DNA of 64,000 bases, taken from assembly GCA_028673005.1 (NCBI GenBank), contig CM054115.1, positions 57,492,407 to 57,556,406 on the forward strand, given 5' to 3'. This document shows, in pieces, positions 11,301 through 23,169 of the stretch. A program made the position numbers and the translations under genes. The stretch comes from Tanypteryx hageni (Eukaryota > Arthropoda > Insecta > Odonata > Petaluridae). Below the pieces are notes generated by a model. The model did not search any database. It was not told the origin of the DNA and saw nothing but the letters and a program-made list of their open reading frames with translations. The number at the start of each line of letters is the position of its first letter. Positions within the stretch are counted from its first letter, which is position 1.

Positions 11301-13466
11301 GCGATTAAATTGTTTTTGTTTAAATTGAATTGGTAAATTCTCTTGCAAAGAAGTGAGTAATTGGAGGCATTAAAACTCAATTTTCGTAGTATTTTGCCTG
11401 TTTATTTGTGTAATAATATTATTATTGAGAATTAAAATGAATAGCTAAATGAAAATATTCGGAAGTGTGCACTGTTAGTGTAAATACTCTACAAATAACA
11501 TTCGAAATAAAATAAACGTTTACATTTTATTTCCATGTAAATCCAGCATTCACAATCATTCGGATAGGTACGTTCTTAATGGGAGGAAAATTCGGAATTC
11601 CCAGTCTTTGTATCCAAGTGTTTGTCTGGGAAAATAAGTTTACCAAAATGTTCCCGAAGCGTGGGGAGGGGAAAATCCAGTCCGGTGGACACAATCTGGA
11701 TCGAGATGTTTTTCCCTTGGATGTTTAAAATGTGGAATGAAGCTCGGCTTTTGAAGGACTAAGCCTTCTAATGAATAAATCATGTTTTGCCGGAATTATC
11801 ATAGCCGGTAAATAACCAAGCACAAATCGAGTTTGTCGTATCCTTGCATCGTATGAATATATCGTGTAAGTTTGATGTTTTCACACGCTCTTCCTCGGAA
11901 AATGTATTCAATGCGTCCCGCCAGCTGTCGGTGGTCATCTTTAAATTTAAGATTTCGGGAATATCCTACAAAGGGAATTTTGTGGTGGATCGTTTATTCA
12001 TAAGTACACCGATGGCATGTTGAATGTTTAGAGAACGAAGTTTTCGCCGGGAGGGCGCCGTTTATAATTTAATCGGCAATCGATTACTCGTGGAAACTCG
12101 CGATAATGTTATGGCATGTCCTTTAGGTGACATTTCAAAACAAGGGTGGGAAGGCGAGCTACGTGACATCAATAGGCGCGTTTTTGTACGCGCGTACTAG
12201 CATCGTTTTTCGAGCAGAGGTCCGCGGTCTGACATCGGTCGCAGTTACACGTAGAAAAGTATCGTCCTATTTGTGTAATATGTACCAAATTTAATTTGAT
12301 GGTAATGTTTTTTAAAAAAGCTTTCTTCTTTGCTAAAATCTATTAATCTCGGATGCTGTTTTTACTCGTATCAACTCGCGTGTGTAGTTGTCCAAATAGT
12401 CCTTTGAATTATGTCGGTTGATATTATTATGGGTCTCCAGTTGACGAATTAGGTTGCTACAATAGCCAGAGATCGTTCGAGATAACCAGATGCGCATTTA
12501 AGATACTCAGCAGCCGTAATCATCGATGGAAGATAATATACCAGTTGGATTATAGCCATAAGTCGAGTTCGATAATTCTTTTTTGAAGGGTCTTCGATTC
12601 CAAATTTCATCTTAGTCCGTTCTGTCAGATATGCGTTGTGTATTTATTAGTTATTTATCGTTGGGAGGACAGTTGCTACAAGCTCATTAGCATTAACAGT
12701 TGCAAGCACAAGCATGTGCGTTTATGATAAATTTAGTGTTCGCGACATTCGTTTTTAAATACCAACATTCTTCCTGTCTCTTTATCAAGGTTGCTGTATT
12801 CACTTGCGGGCGGCTAACGTATCGCCGTTCCATAGCTGCTTAGCAAACTTCAATAACGCGTTCAAAAGAGGTTTATCGAACTCACCTAATGGCTAAATCC
12901 AAATTGACAAACTTTGTGTCTCCGGTAATAATAAAAAGGTCGGGTAAACCATTGACGTGTCTCGGCTACGAAGCAGCTATCACCAGTAATGATTCAAGAA
13001 TCTCATAGAATCTACTATAGGTTAATAACCACTGACGACGACTGCTTCGCAGCCAAAACTCGTATCTGGATCTCCCACTTTTTGTATGGTTATCCGAGAG
13101 CCAAATTTCGTCAACTCAACAGCGAAGACAATATCTCAAGGCGTCAATATTATATTTACGCGTTCAGTTGTAACTTTGTATTCCGTGAGTTTATTTTTGC
13201 GCAGCTGTTCCATTCCTGGCAGCCGGGGAGATTGGACAATCTTTCAGCCGGATCGTCCTGTTCGTGAGAATGTAGCGAATTTCTGAATTCTGGAATTCCT
13301 ATCCGAAAGACCGTGTATGTTTTTTTCCCGAGGGATGTCATCTGAAACCGTTTTCACGCCTCGACCGTGCAGTATTGGATGAGTTCATGCAGTGCTTCGC
13401 GTCTTTGTCATATCCATCGCTTCCCGTTTTCGTGTGTTAATTTATATACGCCCACTATCTCCCTTC
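8349..13466. other. Five kb with no recognised feature
   Basis: Read on both strands without finding a protein family, RNA gene or clear repeat unit. Open frames up to 106 codons occur (for example 9378-9698 minus, 10678-10995 plus) but none resembles a known family. Introns or regulatory DNA cannot be excluded. Confidence 0.45.
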
Positions 13467-13468
13467 AT

Positions 13469-13505
13469 TTCTCTCTCTCTCTCTCTCTCTCTCTCCCTCT
13501 CCCTC
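13469..13505 (+). repeat. (CT)n microsatellite
   Basis: A run of TC/CT dinucleotides grading into CCCTCCTGCG. It sits in a pyrimidine-rich stretch that continues to about 13640. Confidence 0.9.
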
Positions 13506-13509
13506 CTGC

Positions 13510-14482
13510 GTCCCCCTCCATCTTCCTCCCATCTCGGCCTTTCCTTTCATGCCAGGACGGCGGGGATTGGTAATGTCTCGTCGTCCCACTTCTCAGAATA
13601 TATTCTCTCCTTCCTTTCTCTCCCTCCTCTCCGTGGTGGAGCGCAGGCAGATTTTTAGGCGCTCAATCAACAATCGTGAATCGGTGCCAATCCGTTGATT
13701 TGTCCGATTTTTTTCCCTTTCAGTCTTCTCTTAAGTGACGCCTAATGGGTTTCTTTTTTCTTCTTGCTGGACGAGTTAATGATGATGGGCGATGGTTGAT
13801 TACGGGCGGCTTTTAAAGCCTCCAGCTCCTGGGCGAGAAGTAGGGCGTTATCGGAGGGATGCCTTGATGGTTGGCAACCCTCTCGCTGACGGGCGACGCG
13901 CGGAAAACTTCAAATTTTTTGACGCGTGTGTGTGGGTGCCTCTGAAACAACTCATGTGGTGTATCTGTAAGGACAAAACTCTTCCCTCTAGGAAACTCGA
14001 TGACTTAATTTCGATTTAAGACATACGTTCGTGTCATGTGTCGTATTTCAGTGTCTATCAGTGTTACGATGTCAGTTGTTAGAGACATCAAAATCAGAGG
14101 TCGGAAGCTTATGGCACGCGTGTCAGAAGGTGGCATGCGAATAAATTTTACGTGACACGATATTTCAGGGAAGAATCGCAGAAAATGCGTATATTAAAAA
14201 GAATTTTACTTTTATTTCATTTGTATCTCCTATTTTAATGATACTGCATGATATCCAGGATACCTTACACTTTTCGTAAGCGTTACGGACAGAATGAATT
14301 TAAGGGTGGCACTCATGGAGGGTCGCAGATTATGCGTATAAAGTGGCACCCAATAGAAAAACGCCCACCCCTTTGCAGATAATATCCTGAAATTTACCAG
14401 ACAGGTGTGGTGCAATACTACAGATTCCCTAACATAGGCTTGAAGGTACAATCGTGACCTTTATCGTACTATGTAAAAATCT
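13510..14482. other. Intergenic with a possible hAT end
   Basis: CAGAGGTCGGAAGC followed by TATGGCACGCGTGTC from 14095 looks like a hAT left end. No matching right end or duplication was found before the element at 14483. Nothing else is recognised. Confidence 0.35.
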
Positions 14483-15172
14483 GATGTGGCCACTACATGA
14501 CTTTCTCCATATCTGTAATATTTCTAAAAATTCCGAATAGGTTACGTATTAATAAATATTTTAAGAAACGGCGAGAAAATTTTACACTTTACAAAGAACA
14601 GAAATAAACTCAAACCATCATAGCCTTCTGATATTGGATATAGCCACAAAGCTCCAACAATTAAGAAAAGAAAAAGGAGCGTTACTAAGACGTAACTAAA
14701 CGTCAATTGTTGACAATAGACGTCAGTAGGTGGCGTGTTAGTGGCAGCTAAAATTATAAGATATCTCTTAATCAATGGAGAAATGTTTCAAAAAAGTTTT
14801 AGAAAATTGAATTTCCTACAACTTGTATTCCAATACATTTATACATTAATCAAATATTAAAGCAAATATTTATAAAATAACGGATGTGACAAGAGTAAAC
14901 ACCCACTTCCGGTTGACCGATTTTTACCAAAAACTAATCATTTCTTGTGACTTTTATAAAAATGTTAAATATAAAATTTCGCGTTGACCTGAGTAATAGT
15001 TTTTGAGTTAGAGCACCCACAAAAAACTATCACATACACACACAGACATCATCGAGAAAATGGTCAAAACGTGTTCCGAGGACCTCAAAACGTGTATTTC
15101 CGTTGAAATCTCGAAGTTGATTTTTTCATGAATAATACCTCCTTTCCCCTATACAACGTATATGGAGAAAGT
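14483..15172. mobile_element. 690-bp TIR element (ACTTTCTCC family), copy A
   Basis: It starts GATGTGGCCACTACATGACT, with ACTTTCTCCATAT just inside, and ends ATATGGAGAAAGT, the inverse of ACTTTCTCCATAT. Both sides carry A-runs (AAAAATC to the left, AAAAAAAATC to the right). Relatives lie at 23577-24257, 30992-31934 (inverted, two copies) and 58810-59176. On the minus strand at 14542-14775 a hydrophobic open frame contains LIVGALWLYPISEGYD and LSLFLFFVK; the same frame is open in the other copies. The superfamily is unknown: no transposase motif was seen. Confidence 0.7.
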
Positions 15173-15380
15173 AAAAAAAATCAACGTCGCTGTTCCTCTA
15201 TCTCTCGTATTTTATAGTGGGACTCATGTATTCCTACAGTGGGTACTTCAACTATTCCTATTAACTCCTTAGGTGATCTATATTTCACTAGCTTTTCAAC
15301 CTAGCGTTCAGGGATACCCAATTCAAATTCTTTAATAACTATGTAATGCTATGCACATGGTCATAAATTCGTCTCACAAA

Positions 15381-15430
15381 TCACACACACACACATATAT
15401 ATGTATATATATATATATGTATATATATGT
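15381..15430. repeat. (CA)n/(TA)n microsatellite at the LINE 3' tail
   Basis: CA repeats pass into TA/ATGTAT repeats and directly adjoin the LINE tail. Microsatellite-like tails are usual for CR1-type LINEs, so part of this may derive from the element. Confidence 0.8.
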
Positions 15431-16719
15431 GTCATCTACATCTACATTATACCCTACAAGTCACCTTTTTGGTGGATGGCAGGGGGTGCAGTGCACCAAG
15501 GGTCCTTAGTTTTCCTACGTTATCTTTTTCTATTATGGTCTCTTATCGTCCTAGGGAAAAACGATCCTCTATATCGCTCCGTTCTACAGTCGATCTCGCG
15601 AATCTTATCCTCACTGTCCTGCCTTCCGAGATACGTCGGGCTTCTGATAAGTCCTACTACCTCATTCGCTAGTCCCTCCGACATAAATTTTTCGAGTAGT
15701 TTAATTCTAGCCTGCAGCCTACGTTCCTCTAACGATGTCCATTTCAGATTTTCTATTAATGATGTTACGCTTTGTTTACTATCGTAATTCCTCTTTACAA
15801 ATCTAGCTGCCCTGCGCTGAACCTTTTCTATCTCGTTAGTGAGTCCCTTTTCGTAAGGATCCCACACAGCTGAAGCATATTCGACCTGCGGTCGAACCAA
15901 GGATAAATAACATAATTCTTTCACTTTTTCGGAGCTATTTCGAACTATTCTCCCTATAAAGGCCAGCTTTTTGTTGGCGGCGCCTATCAATCGGCGAATG
16001 TGGGTGTCCCACGAGAGATCACGATGGATCGTGACTCCGAGGTATTTAATCGAGTCTGAAACTGGAATCTCTACTCCGTCAAACGAATAATTATTATTCA
16101 ACGAGATACTCTTGGTTCTCCAGAAGTTGATGACGCAGCTTTTCTTTTGGTTTATCTCTAACTGCCATTCCTTACACCATGCAGAAATAGCTTCTAGGTC
16201 ATTTTGGAGATACTGGTGGTCTTCCGGATTGCTTATTTCTCTATAGATGACGGTGTCGTCCGCGAAAAGCCTAATTTTACTTCTGACTACTGAGCTGATA
16301 TCGTTTATATAAATTAGAAATAATAACGGACCAATTACACTACCCTGTGGAACGCCAGAGACAACCTCCGCTAAGTTCGAAGATTTCCCATCTATAACAA
16401 CCATCTGCTTCCTATGATTTAAAAATTCACGGATCCAACTAACGATTTTAGAATTAACGCCTAAGGTTTCTAATTTCGTTATTAACTTCCTGTGAGGTAC
16501 CTTATCAAAGGTTTTCCTAAAATCTAAGAAGATGGCATCGACCTGCGTATTCTTTTCTCCGCTTCTCAGTAAACAATTAACAAAAAGACCGAGCTGAGTA
16601 TCACATGACCTACCTTTCCTGAAGCCGTGTTGACAATCATCTAACAATAAATTACTATCAAGAAATCGCATTATGTTGCTAACTAGTATATGCTCGAGAA
16701 TCTTACACGATATCGAAGT
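15431..16719 (-). mobile_element. 5'-truncated CR1-like LINE
   Basis: A non-LTR retrotransposon on the minus strand. It enters inside the reverse transcriptase domain at 16719, where it abuts a (GT)n/(CA)n/(TA)n block. It ends after a roughly 90-base 3' UTR with GTAGATGTAGATG and a TA-rich tail. 5' truncation is the normal result of incomplete target-primed reverse transcription. No flanking duplication could be recognised in the simple repeats on either side. Confidence 0.85.
15520..16719 (-). CDS. Partial non-LTR reverse transcriptase ORF
   Basis: About 400 codons of an uninterrupted reverse transcriptase that copies LINE RNA at a nicked chromosomal site. Visible in order: TSISCKILEHI, QHGFRKGRSCDTQL, AIFLDFRKTFDKVPH with the first catalytic Asp, SGVPQGSVIGPLLFLIYIN, IRLFADDTVIY with the catalytic Asp pair, KYLGVTI, LVRPQVEYASAVWDP, QRRAARFV and a terminal SFFPRTIR block. 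This set is typical of the CR1/Jockey group of LINEs. The endonuclease and the start of the protein are missing. Upstream codons reading YIYIYI and CVCVCV are just the microsatellite, not protein. The frame has no stop, so insertion is fairly recent. It cannot be an active element because the 5' part is lost. Confidence 0.9.
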   Translation of the reverse strand, partial: TSISCKILEHILVSNIMRFLDSNLLLDDCQHGFRKGRSCDTQLGLFVNCLLRSGEKNTQVDAIFLDFRKTFDKVPHRKLITKLETLGVNSKIVSWIREFLNHRKQMVVIDGKSSNLAEVVSGVPQGSVIGPLLFLIYINDISSVVRSKIRLFADDTVIYREISNPEDHQYLQNDLEAISAWCKEWQLEINQKKSCVINFWRTKSISLNNNYSFDGVEIPVSDSIKYLGVTIHRDLSWDTHIRRLIGAANKKLAFIGRIVRNSSEKVKELCYLSLVRPQVEYASAVWDPYEKGLTNEIEKVQRRAARFVKRNYDSKQSVTSLIENLKWTSLEERRLQARIKLLEKFMSEGLANEVVGLIRSPTYLGRQDSEDKIREIDCRTERYRGSFFPRTIRDHNRKR

Positions 16720-16721
16720 TA

Positions 16722-16740
16722 TGTGTGTGTGTGTGTATGC

Positions 16741-16786
<46 letters not shown>

Positions 16787-16799
16787 GCACACACACACA

Positions 16800-16833
<34 letters not shown>
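16722..16833. repeat. Compound (GT)n-(CA)n-(TA)n microsatellite
   Basis: GT repeats, then CA/CG-containing repeats, then TA repeats. The block lies at the truncated 5' edge of the LINE on one side and the E1 repeat on the other. Confidence 0.95.
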
Positions 16834-16849
16834 GGTTACTCTATCTCCA

Positions 16850-17025
16850 TCGCTGAAGAAGGGCATATGCCCGAAAAGCTTACGTGTGTTTTTTTGTGTG
16901 CGTATTTTCTGTCCGTTCGACGCCCCCAGCAGCCTGCCAACTTGGTCCTCAACTTGGTAAGTGTCCGCTGGGCTTCCTTCAACACCTTGTTGCCACCCTC
17001 ATCACAACCTTTTCTTTTCCTTAAG

Positions 17026-17028
<3 letters not shown>
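16850..17028 (+). repeat. E1 repeat, copy a, with GAAGA-hairpin-GAAA start
   Basis: It begins CTGAAGAA, GGGC-ATAT-GCCC, GAAAAGC and continues through CGACGCCCCCAGCAGC, TTGGTCCTCAACTTGG, GCTGGGCTTCCTTCAACACC and CACCCTCATCACAACC into TTAAGTTAATATATA. Two further copies lie at 62930-63017 and, inverted, 63031-63176. All three stop at a TA microsatellite. The element class is unknown; the start resembles motifs reported from Penelope-like elements, which is inference. Confidence 0.65.
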
Positions 17029-17087
<59 letters not shown>

Positions 17088-17107
17088 TACATATATACAT
17101 ATACACA
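17029..17107. repeat. (TA)n microsatellite
   Basis: Nearly pure TA, ending in ATATACAT variants. It marks the 3' edge of the E1 copy. Confidence 0.95.
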
Positions 17108-17121
17108 CATACACGAGCTGT

Positions 17122-17146
17122 CGGTGCTTGCATACTGCAAGCGTTC
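17122..17146 (-). repeat. Helitron/Helentron-like 3' hairpin, site 1
   Basis: GCTTGCA-TAC-TGCAAGC is a perfect 7-bp stem. Read on the minus strand it is followed by ACCGACAGCTCGTG. Two other hairpins, at 28420 and 57546, share the stem layout and the trailing sequence, ending in CTYGT or CTTGT. A stem-loop shortly before the 3' end is the hallmark of rolling-circle elements. Confidence 0.45.
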
Positions 17147-17545
17147 AAAAAATCACCATACACCAAGATATAAACTCGTAATAATCCAACGCGACAGCAT
17201 TTGAACTACACAGAGCCCATTTATATAAGATAATAGTTTCCATTTTCTGCGAAATTAAGGCATCTATCCGGAATTTCTAAATTCTCGGGCAATCGGCTTC
17301 GCGTCCAAGTTTTCGAATTTCAAGTTTAATGGCTCAGATCGCCCTTTTTAAGCAATAACTATATCATCATTAAGACTAGCTTATATGTTACACTAAAATT
17401 TATGTAAAAATTAGGATAAGGATATTTTGTGTTAGGATTATGGTTTCATCGTCCGTGCCTTTTAGTACGTATCTGGATAAAAAAATTAATTTAAAATTAT
17501 CACGTCATCATATGTAGGCATACGTCATTGGTTGAAATCAAATGG

Positions 17546-18333
17546 ATTATAATTAGGGTATGGATTTTTCGGGTTTTACCCGATTTTTACCCTCTGATTG
17601 CCTTTTTTAAATTTCGGGTAAAATCCGAAAAAACTCGAAATTATTAATTTTCTTTAAACGCGTTTTTTATATTTGGTCACAGAATTTCTGTTCTGGCTCT
17701 TGTAGGCACTTGAGTGCAGTTCGAGATGTTCGTGATCAGTCTGTTTATTCTCTTATTTTATTATTATTTATTCGTATTCTTACTTTGTCACGCAATCTTA
17801 ATCTCCTTGGTTTGCTCGCACCACGAATAATCAAGGACGCGCCTTATCTAGTCGCTGTTAGGTCTTTGATAGGATAAGGAAATAAGAGCCCAAGTGTATG
17901 TTAGTTGAAAACACTACGAAAGAAAAATTATTTCACTAATATCTGGCGTGTTTTCAATAGAAGTTGAACGGGAAGCAAGATATTTGTGCAGTCTGCGAGG
18001 TGTTCCTCTCCACCTGGAGGCGTTTAACACAAGATATAGATAGATAGATATTACACTCTCAACCATATTTTAAGGTATAGTAAAAAGTTTTGATTGTTGA
18101 TAAAACTTTTAAATTTTTTAACAAGTTTTTTATTTAAAATTCATTTTGTCGAAATTACAAAATAATAAAACCCGATAATTACCCGAGATTCAACTTTTTT
18201 TAAAACCTCGAAAATTCTGTAACTTATTTACTCGATTTTAACCCGAATGAAAAGGAAAATAATAAAACCCGATGTTTACCCTCCGAATGAAATATTTTTT
18301 TAAAACCTGAAAAATCCATACCCTAATTATAAT
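17546..18333. mobile_element. DNA element with 33-bp terminal inverted repeats
   Basis: The left arm starts ATTATAATTAGGGTATGG then ATTTTTCGGGTTTTA. The right arm is its reverse complement with one difference in 33 bases (CAGG for CGGG). The interior repeats CCCGA/TCGGG motifs at both ends (for example TTACCCGATTTTTACCC). No coding frame is seen. If the first ten bases are palindromic target rather than element, the core is 17556-18323 and TA flanks it on both sides. Superfamily not assigned. Confidence 0.75.
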
Positions 18334-18789
18334 GCAGTCTAAGCATTAAACCAATGCTCTTAAAGTGTGGAAATCAATTCCCATTGAAAGGCATTGGAGT
18401 CGTTGCTATGGTAGTTAATATTTTTCATTGTCGAAGACCGAAAAAATTTCATAATTTTATAATTAAAATCAAATGTTTACGCAAATTCTGCATGGATTAG
18501 AATTCTGTCTTCAAGAAAATTAAACTTCATTCTTTTTTCCACAGTATGGTGCATGCCACGACTTTGTATCTTAATTTCAAACGATATAAAAAAGCAATTT
18601 TATATAGCCCTGCACAGTTTTCGATGCTTTTCTTATGGGTGTTTAAAATTGGACTTTGAGGTCAAAAACACCCCTTAAATATAGCTTTTTCTGAAATTTC
18701 GGATTTTTTTCCATAGGTTGATACTAGGCTTGGCTAGCCCGGTTCTAACGTAAGAATATATTCCAATTCTGAAACAGGAAAATTACTCT

Positions 18790-18861
18790 GCTGCGATAGT
18801 TAAGTGGTAGAATATCCGCCCGGAAAGTAGAAGACCAGGGTTCGATTCCCGGTAATAGCTG
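18790..18861 (+). repeat. tRNA-like sequence (Gly-type), probable SINE head
   Basis: GCGATAGTTAAGTGGTAGAA matches a Pol III box A and the D-arm of tRNA-Gly. GGGTTCGATTCCCGG is a perfect box B/T-arm. The anticodon stem does not pair and the acceptor stem is imperfect, so it is not a working tRNA. A SINE tail was not identified. Confidence 0.55.
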
Positions 18862-21367
18862 ATTTTTTCTCCTGTTTCCAAATTTCAAATTAGCGATTGA
18901 AGGAAGCATTTTTACACTTCCACAGAAAATTTCTTTGGACCATAGCATTTCCACTACATATGTATGAAATTTGCTGCGAATCGACATAAATTAGATGCCG
19001 TTGATTTCCGTATTTGTGAAGTATCTTGTACGGGATTAAACTGAAGTATCCTTTTTCTCTTTTTATGCAAAAAATTGAACTCTAGCCTCCTGTAAATATT
19101 TTTCTTTTGTGTCTCAACAAATTGTATAGAATCTCGGGTCAGGAATACCGCTTAGACTTAGGAAAACAAATTTTCTGACCAAGAGAAGTTTGTGCGTAAG
19201 CACAAACGTGTATTTACTCACCAGTACCATTTCCCAACACATTTCTAATAGCCTCTTTCAAGTTTATAGATACTTAGGCTTTCTTTTTAGAATCAAAACG
19301 AGCAAACATCTCTGAACGTAGTGGTTCGGTGATTCCTCTCTTACATTTTCCGTTCCCCCTTTTCGAGCTCTACCTACTCTCTAAATCGCCTCTGTCTTCT
19401 TTACCCCGGAGCTGTCTTAAAAACGTTCGCAGAACCCCTGGAAGCAAGCGCCGATCAATTTACACGTCGATTCGATGTTTCTGGGGGTGAGGAAAAAAGA
19501 TCAAGATGGTTATTTAAAAAAAGCAGAAATCCCTCCATGCCTTCCCTTCCTACTCTTTTCACCCTTCTACCCTTTTATTTTTATTCTTTAAAACCAATTC
19601 CGTTTCCCGCTGAGGCCGAGTCCATCGGTGTCCGTTTGATTGCGCATTTCTCCTGAGGGGCCTAGGGGGAACACTTTGAGGCACGTCACTCTACTTGCGC
19701 TCTCTTCCTACTACTCCGTTAGAGGGAGGGGGGGGGGGGGGTGAGAGGGTCTCTCACCCCCGCTCGCTTCCTCTTCCTCTCAGGATAAACAGCAGAACCA
19801 CGCAAAGCGAAGCGGGACGATCTACTCTTCCCACGAGTAAACTGCCTCATTTTCTCTCTCTCTCTGTTCATTTCCCCTCTCTGATCTTTCCCTCTCCCCG
19901 TCTCTCTTTTGCGTTTTTCCCGTTACCTTTCTCCTCTTTGAGCTTGGAGACGATTAGGAAACGGAAAGGGACGGAGCAGAACGCAATATTGAGGCGTGAG
20001 ACCTTATCTTGACTCTCCATCGTCTCCTTCTCCCCTTTACTTTTTGGCAACATCTTTTACATAAATTTCAGTTGATACTGCTTGCCCATTGTGCTACAGC
20101 GTTTTTGTTAACTTTATATTTTTATTAAAAGAATAAATGTTTGATCCAAAATCGTAATATATCTGTTGAATTTTGTAAACTATTATTTTCTTTCAAAATA
20201 AGCATTTATGTATCAGAAATTGAAAATTTCAGTAAGTAGATATCAATGGCTATTGGTGACACCTAAGATAAGTAATTGGTTTTTCAAAATTTCGTACGTA
20301 AGTGCTTGTTCTGGAATTAGTTTTCAGCCGTAAGACGATCTCTACAATTATCTCGGGTCTAGGGAGTATGCTCTTTATTTGGTTTGGGTATTTCCGACAG
20401 TTAATACATCGAAATATTTTCGTAAAGAAAATGTGGCTTGCTATTAAAGCACGGACCCCAAAAGTCTAATATGGCTCTGATGTAAATTTTGTATATTTGT
20501 GTTGTAATTTCTTCTTTCTATTTTCTACTTATAAAACCGACGTAGTCCGATAAAACCTCATACACGCGCGTTTGTGAACTTCGTAATAACAATTGATATA
20601 AATTGGTATAAAGTATCAGGTACAGGATTTTCGAATCGATTTGATGGTTCAGCGTTTCTCGTTATCCCTTTTACGAAACTAATATACATTCCCCTAGCGT
20701 AAAATATATTTTATTATTTTAACTCTGTATTATAAAAGTTGTCTCATTTGTTTTTCTGCTTAATTATATTAGTATTTATTTGCCCTTGGGACTCTTAGGG
20801 ATAGTTTGACGCGTTGAACCTCCTGGCACCCACCAATCTGTCGAATCGGCGACTTAGAAAGTGGATGTAGTTGTCTCCTACTCTTGTATGTGTGCGGGCA
20901 GAAGATGGATGGAGTAGGGTGTCAAGAAGATCCCAAATCGATTTTGCGCCAGAGCTCTTCTTCATCCCGGCGTGATTCAGCCTTCATTTTGCACTTCCTG
21001 GGACTCCCCACATTCCACAAACTTCGCTCCCTCTCCCTTTCTCGTTCTTCCTCATTTCTCCTCTCGCTTTCTCCGTTTCTTTGTCACTTTATCTCTCACT
21101 CCAGAGATTTTCGCTCCCTCGAGCTCATCCTATTTTCTTTTTGGCCTTCCTCACTCTTTCCGCATCTCTCTCTCTCTCTCTGTTTGTCTTTGTCCCTTTT
21201 TTCCGTCTTTGCTCGCTCCGACGGCCTTTCACTGTCTCCTTCCTCTCTCTCTCCCTCTCTCACACATGATGCCTCCGCAGAATAATATAGTACATATACG
21301 TATGTCGTCAAATTTTGTACTTCGTGGTTTACAAAAAGCGATTTTTTACGAAAATTATATTCTAGTG
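18862..21367. other. Intergenic, pyrimidine-rich patches
   Basis: No gene recognised. A G-run interrupted only by A sits at about 19722-19741, and CT-rich DNA fills 19845-20040 and 21000-21270. The frames of 100-133 codons there follow from the base bias. Confidence 0.5.
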
Positions 21368-21420
21368 TAGTGTTTCTCAACCGGTGGGCTGCAAAAGGGT
21401 TCGAGGTGGGCAGCGAAAGA
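21368..21420 (+). mobile_element. hAT-like left end (SPIN-type terminus)
   Basis: TAGTGTTTCTCAACCGGTGG followed by GCTGCAAAAGGGTTCGAGG resembles hAT termini of the CAGTGGTTCTCAACC type. The matching right end was not found, so this is a fragment. Confidence 0.5.
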
Positions 21421-23169
21421 TTTTTAAAATTTTAAGATCGGTTAACAATACCCACCTAAAAACTCTCGCAAAACCAAACACAGTTCCTAAGCGTGAAATA
21501 TTGTTTCGTATCCCCTTGTCACTCCGTGTCACCTTCACAATTTTTATTCTACCTACTCAGGTTAGATAAGAAGTAATGGCCGCACTTTTTGAACGGTTGG
21601 GCCACGTGCCTGAGACCTATACGTCATTTGCCCGTGAGACTGAGGACTATGCTATTTATCCGTGGTTAAATTTCAACATTAGGGCGAGTCAAGCGTATGA
21701 GATTAATTCCAGAAAGGTCTGACATTATATATGGTTAAAGTTCATCGCGGTGAGGTTGGATTCGTTATGGGATGTTGTGAGAGGAAATACAATGTCGCCT
21801 CGTTATTGGATTTTGATTGAGAATTCTCGGAAGAACTTATAAATGTTACAATACACTACATCGCAAAGGTAAAAGGTCGCGGGGATTCAAGTATAGGGTA
21901 TGCTGAATAATCGAGGTTCCGGGTGCCATTGGAAGGTGAAGTTACGGAGTCAAGATTCGCCGAGACGATTTTAGGAGAGAGTAAATTTCCCATTTTCCCC
22001 TTCGCGTCTAGAAAAGCATGGGGTTCAATGTAGGGAATTCTAAATATGCTTTTTAAATTACTTAAAATTGAGATACGAACTCGGGATAAAAAGGATTTTG
22101 TTGATGAAAGAATGAAGAGTTTAATTTTTAAGGACGAAATTCAAATCCGTGCCGAATTAGCGTAAATATTTGTTTTTAATCGCAAATAAAGCATATTTTT
22201 CTGAGGAACAAAAAGAAAAATTCTAGCTACCATAGCAACGAGCTCAAGGCTTTTAAAAGGGAAATGGCAATCTAATTAAAGATTGAATTGGGTAGTTGGT
22301 TTCAATAAAGTTAACGATGTCATAATGAATTGTTGATCTTGATCTAATCAACTCGCAATAAATGCTTTATGCAAACCATAGACTAAACGTTCTCTTTACC
22401 ATTGGGTTTGTTTTTGTCGATTTTCCTCATTTTTTCAGACTCGACTTTTGACTGTTCTTTTCCGTTCGTCCTTTGTTTGCGCTGTGTTGGGATAACGGAG
22501 GAAGTATGTATGGAGGAAGGGGGAGAGTGAAAGAGAGAAGGAAGAGAGAGAAGGCCAGGGGGAGGGAGAGAATGAAGGAAAGCGGAAGTTTGGGAAACCG
22601 AGGGAGGGGTATAGGGAGATAAAGAGAGAGAGAGAGGGAGGGAGTGGGAGGAAGGGAGAGAGAAGCCCGGAAATAGGGCTAGATATAATTTTATACCTTA
22701 AATATTTGCCGAAAGAAGGAGGTTCAGGGTTGCACACGGGCAGCGGACGAATTTGCCTCGCGGAGCGAGGCACGGGGATGACGCGCTTAAGTGTGGAGCA
22801 CTTATTGTTATTATTATAAAATAATCGTAACTTAGCTTTATTTCTCAGATGCTCTTAGTGCGCTAAGGAAACTACTCATGTATACAGATTCGAATGCTCT
22901 TGAGTGATAGGCCGGTCCGATGTCTCTTGTGTCCAATCGTGTTTGCAACCCAGAAAAATCACGAAAGCTCGACCTAACGAATTGAAACTTTGTTTCAGTT
23001 CCTCTTTGCATAGGGGTGACTATGACCGGCATTTTTGCATTCCATTGGTGATCTTACTTAATATATTTGACAACTAGTGTAATTGTCCGTCAAAAATTAG
23101 GGGTATTCATGAATGAAGTATTAATTATTATCGTTTATCGCTACCGTGGTATTGTTTAAACTTCAAAAT
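21421..23169. other. Intergenic, no gene recognised
   Basis: A purine-rich stretch (22500-22670) creates a long Ser/Pro frame on the minus strand. Nothing else can be named. Confidence 0.45.
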
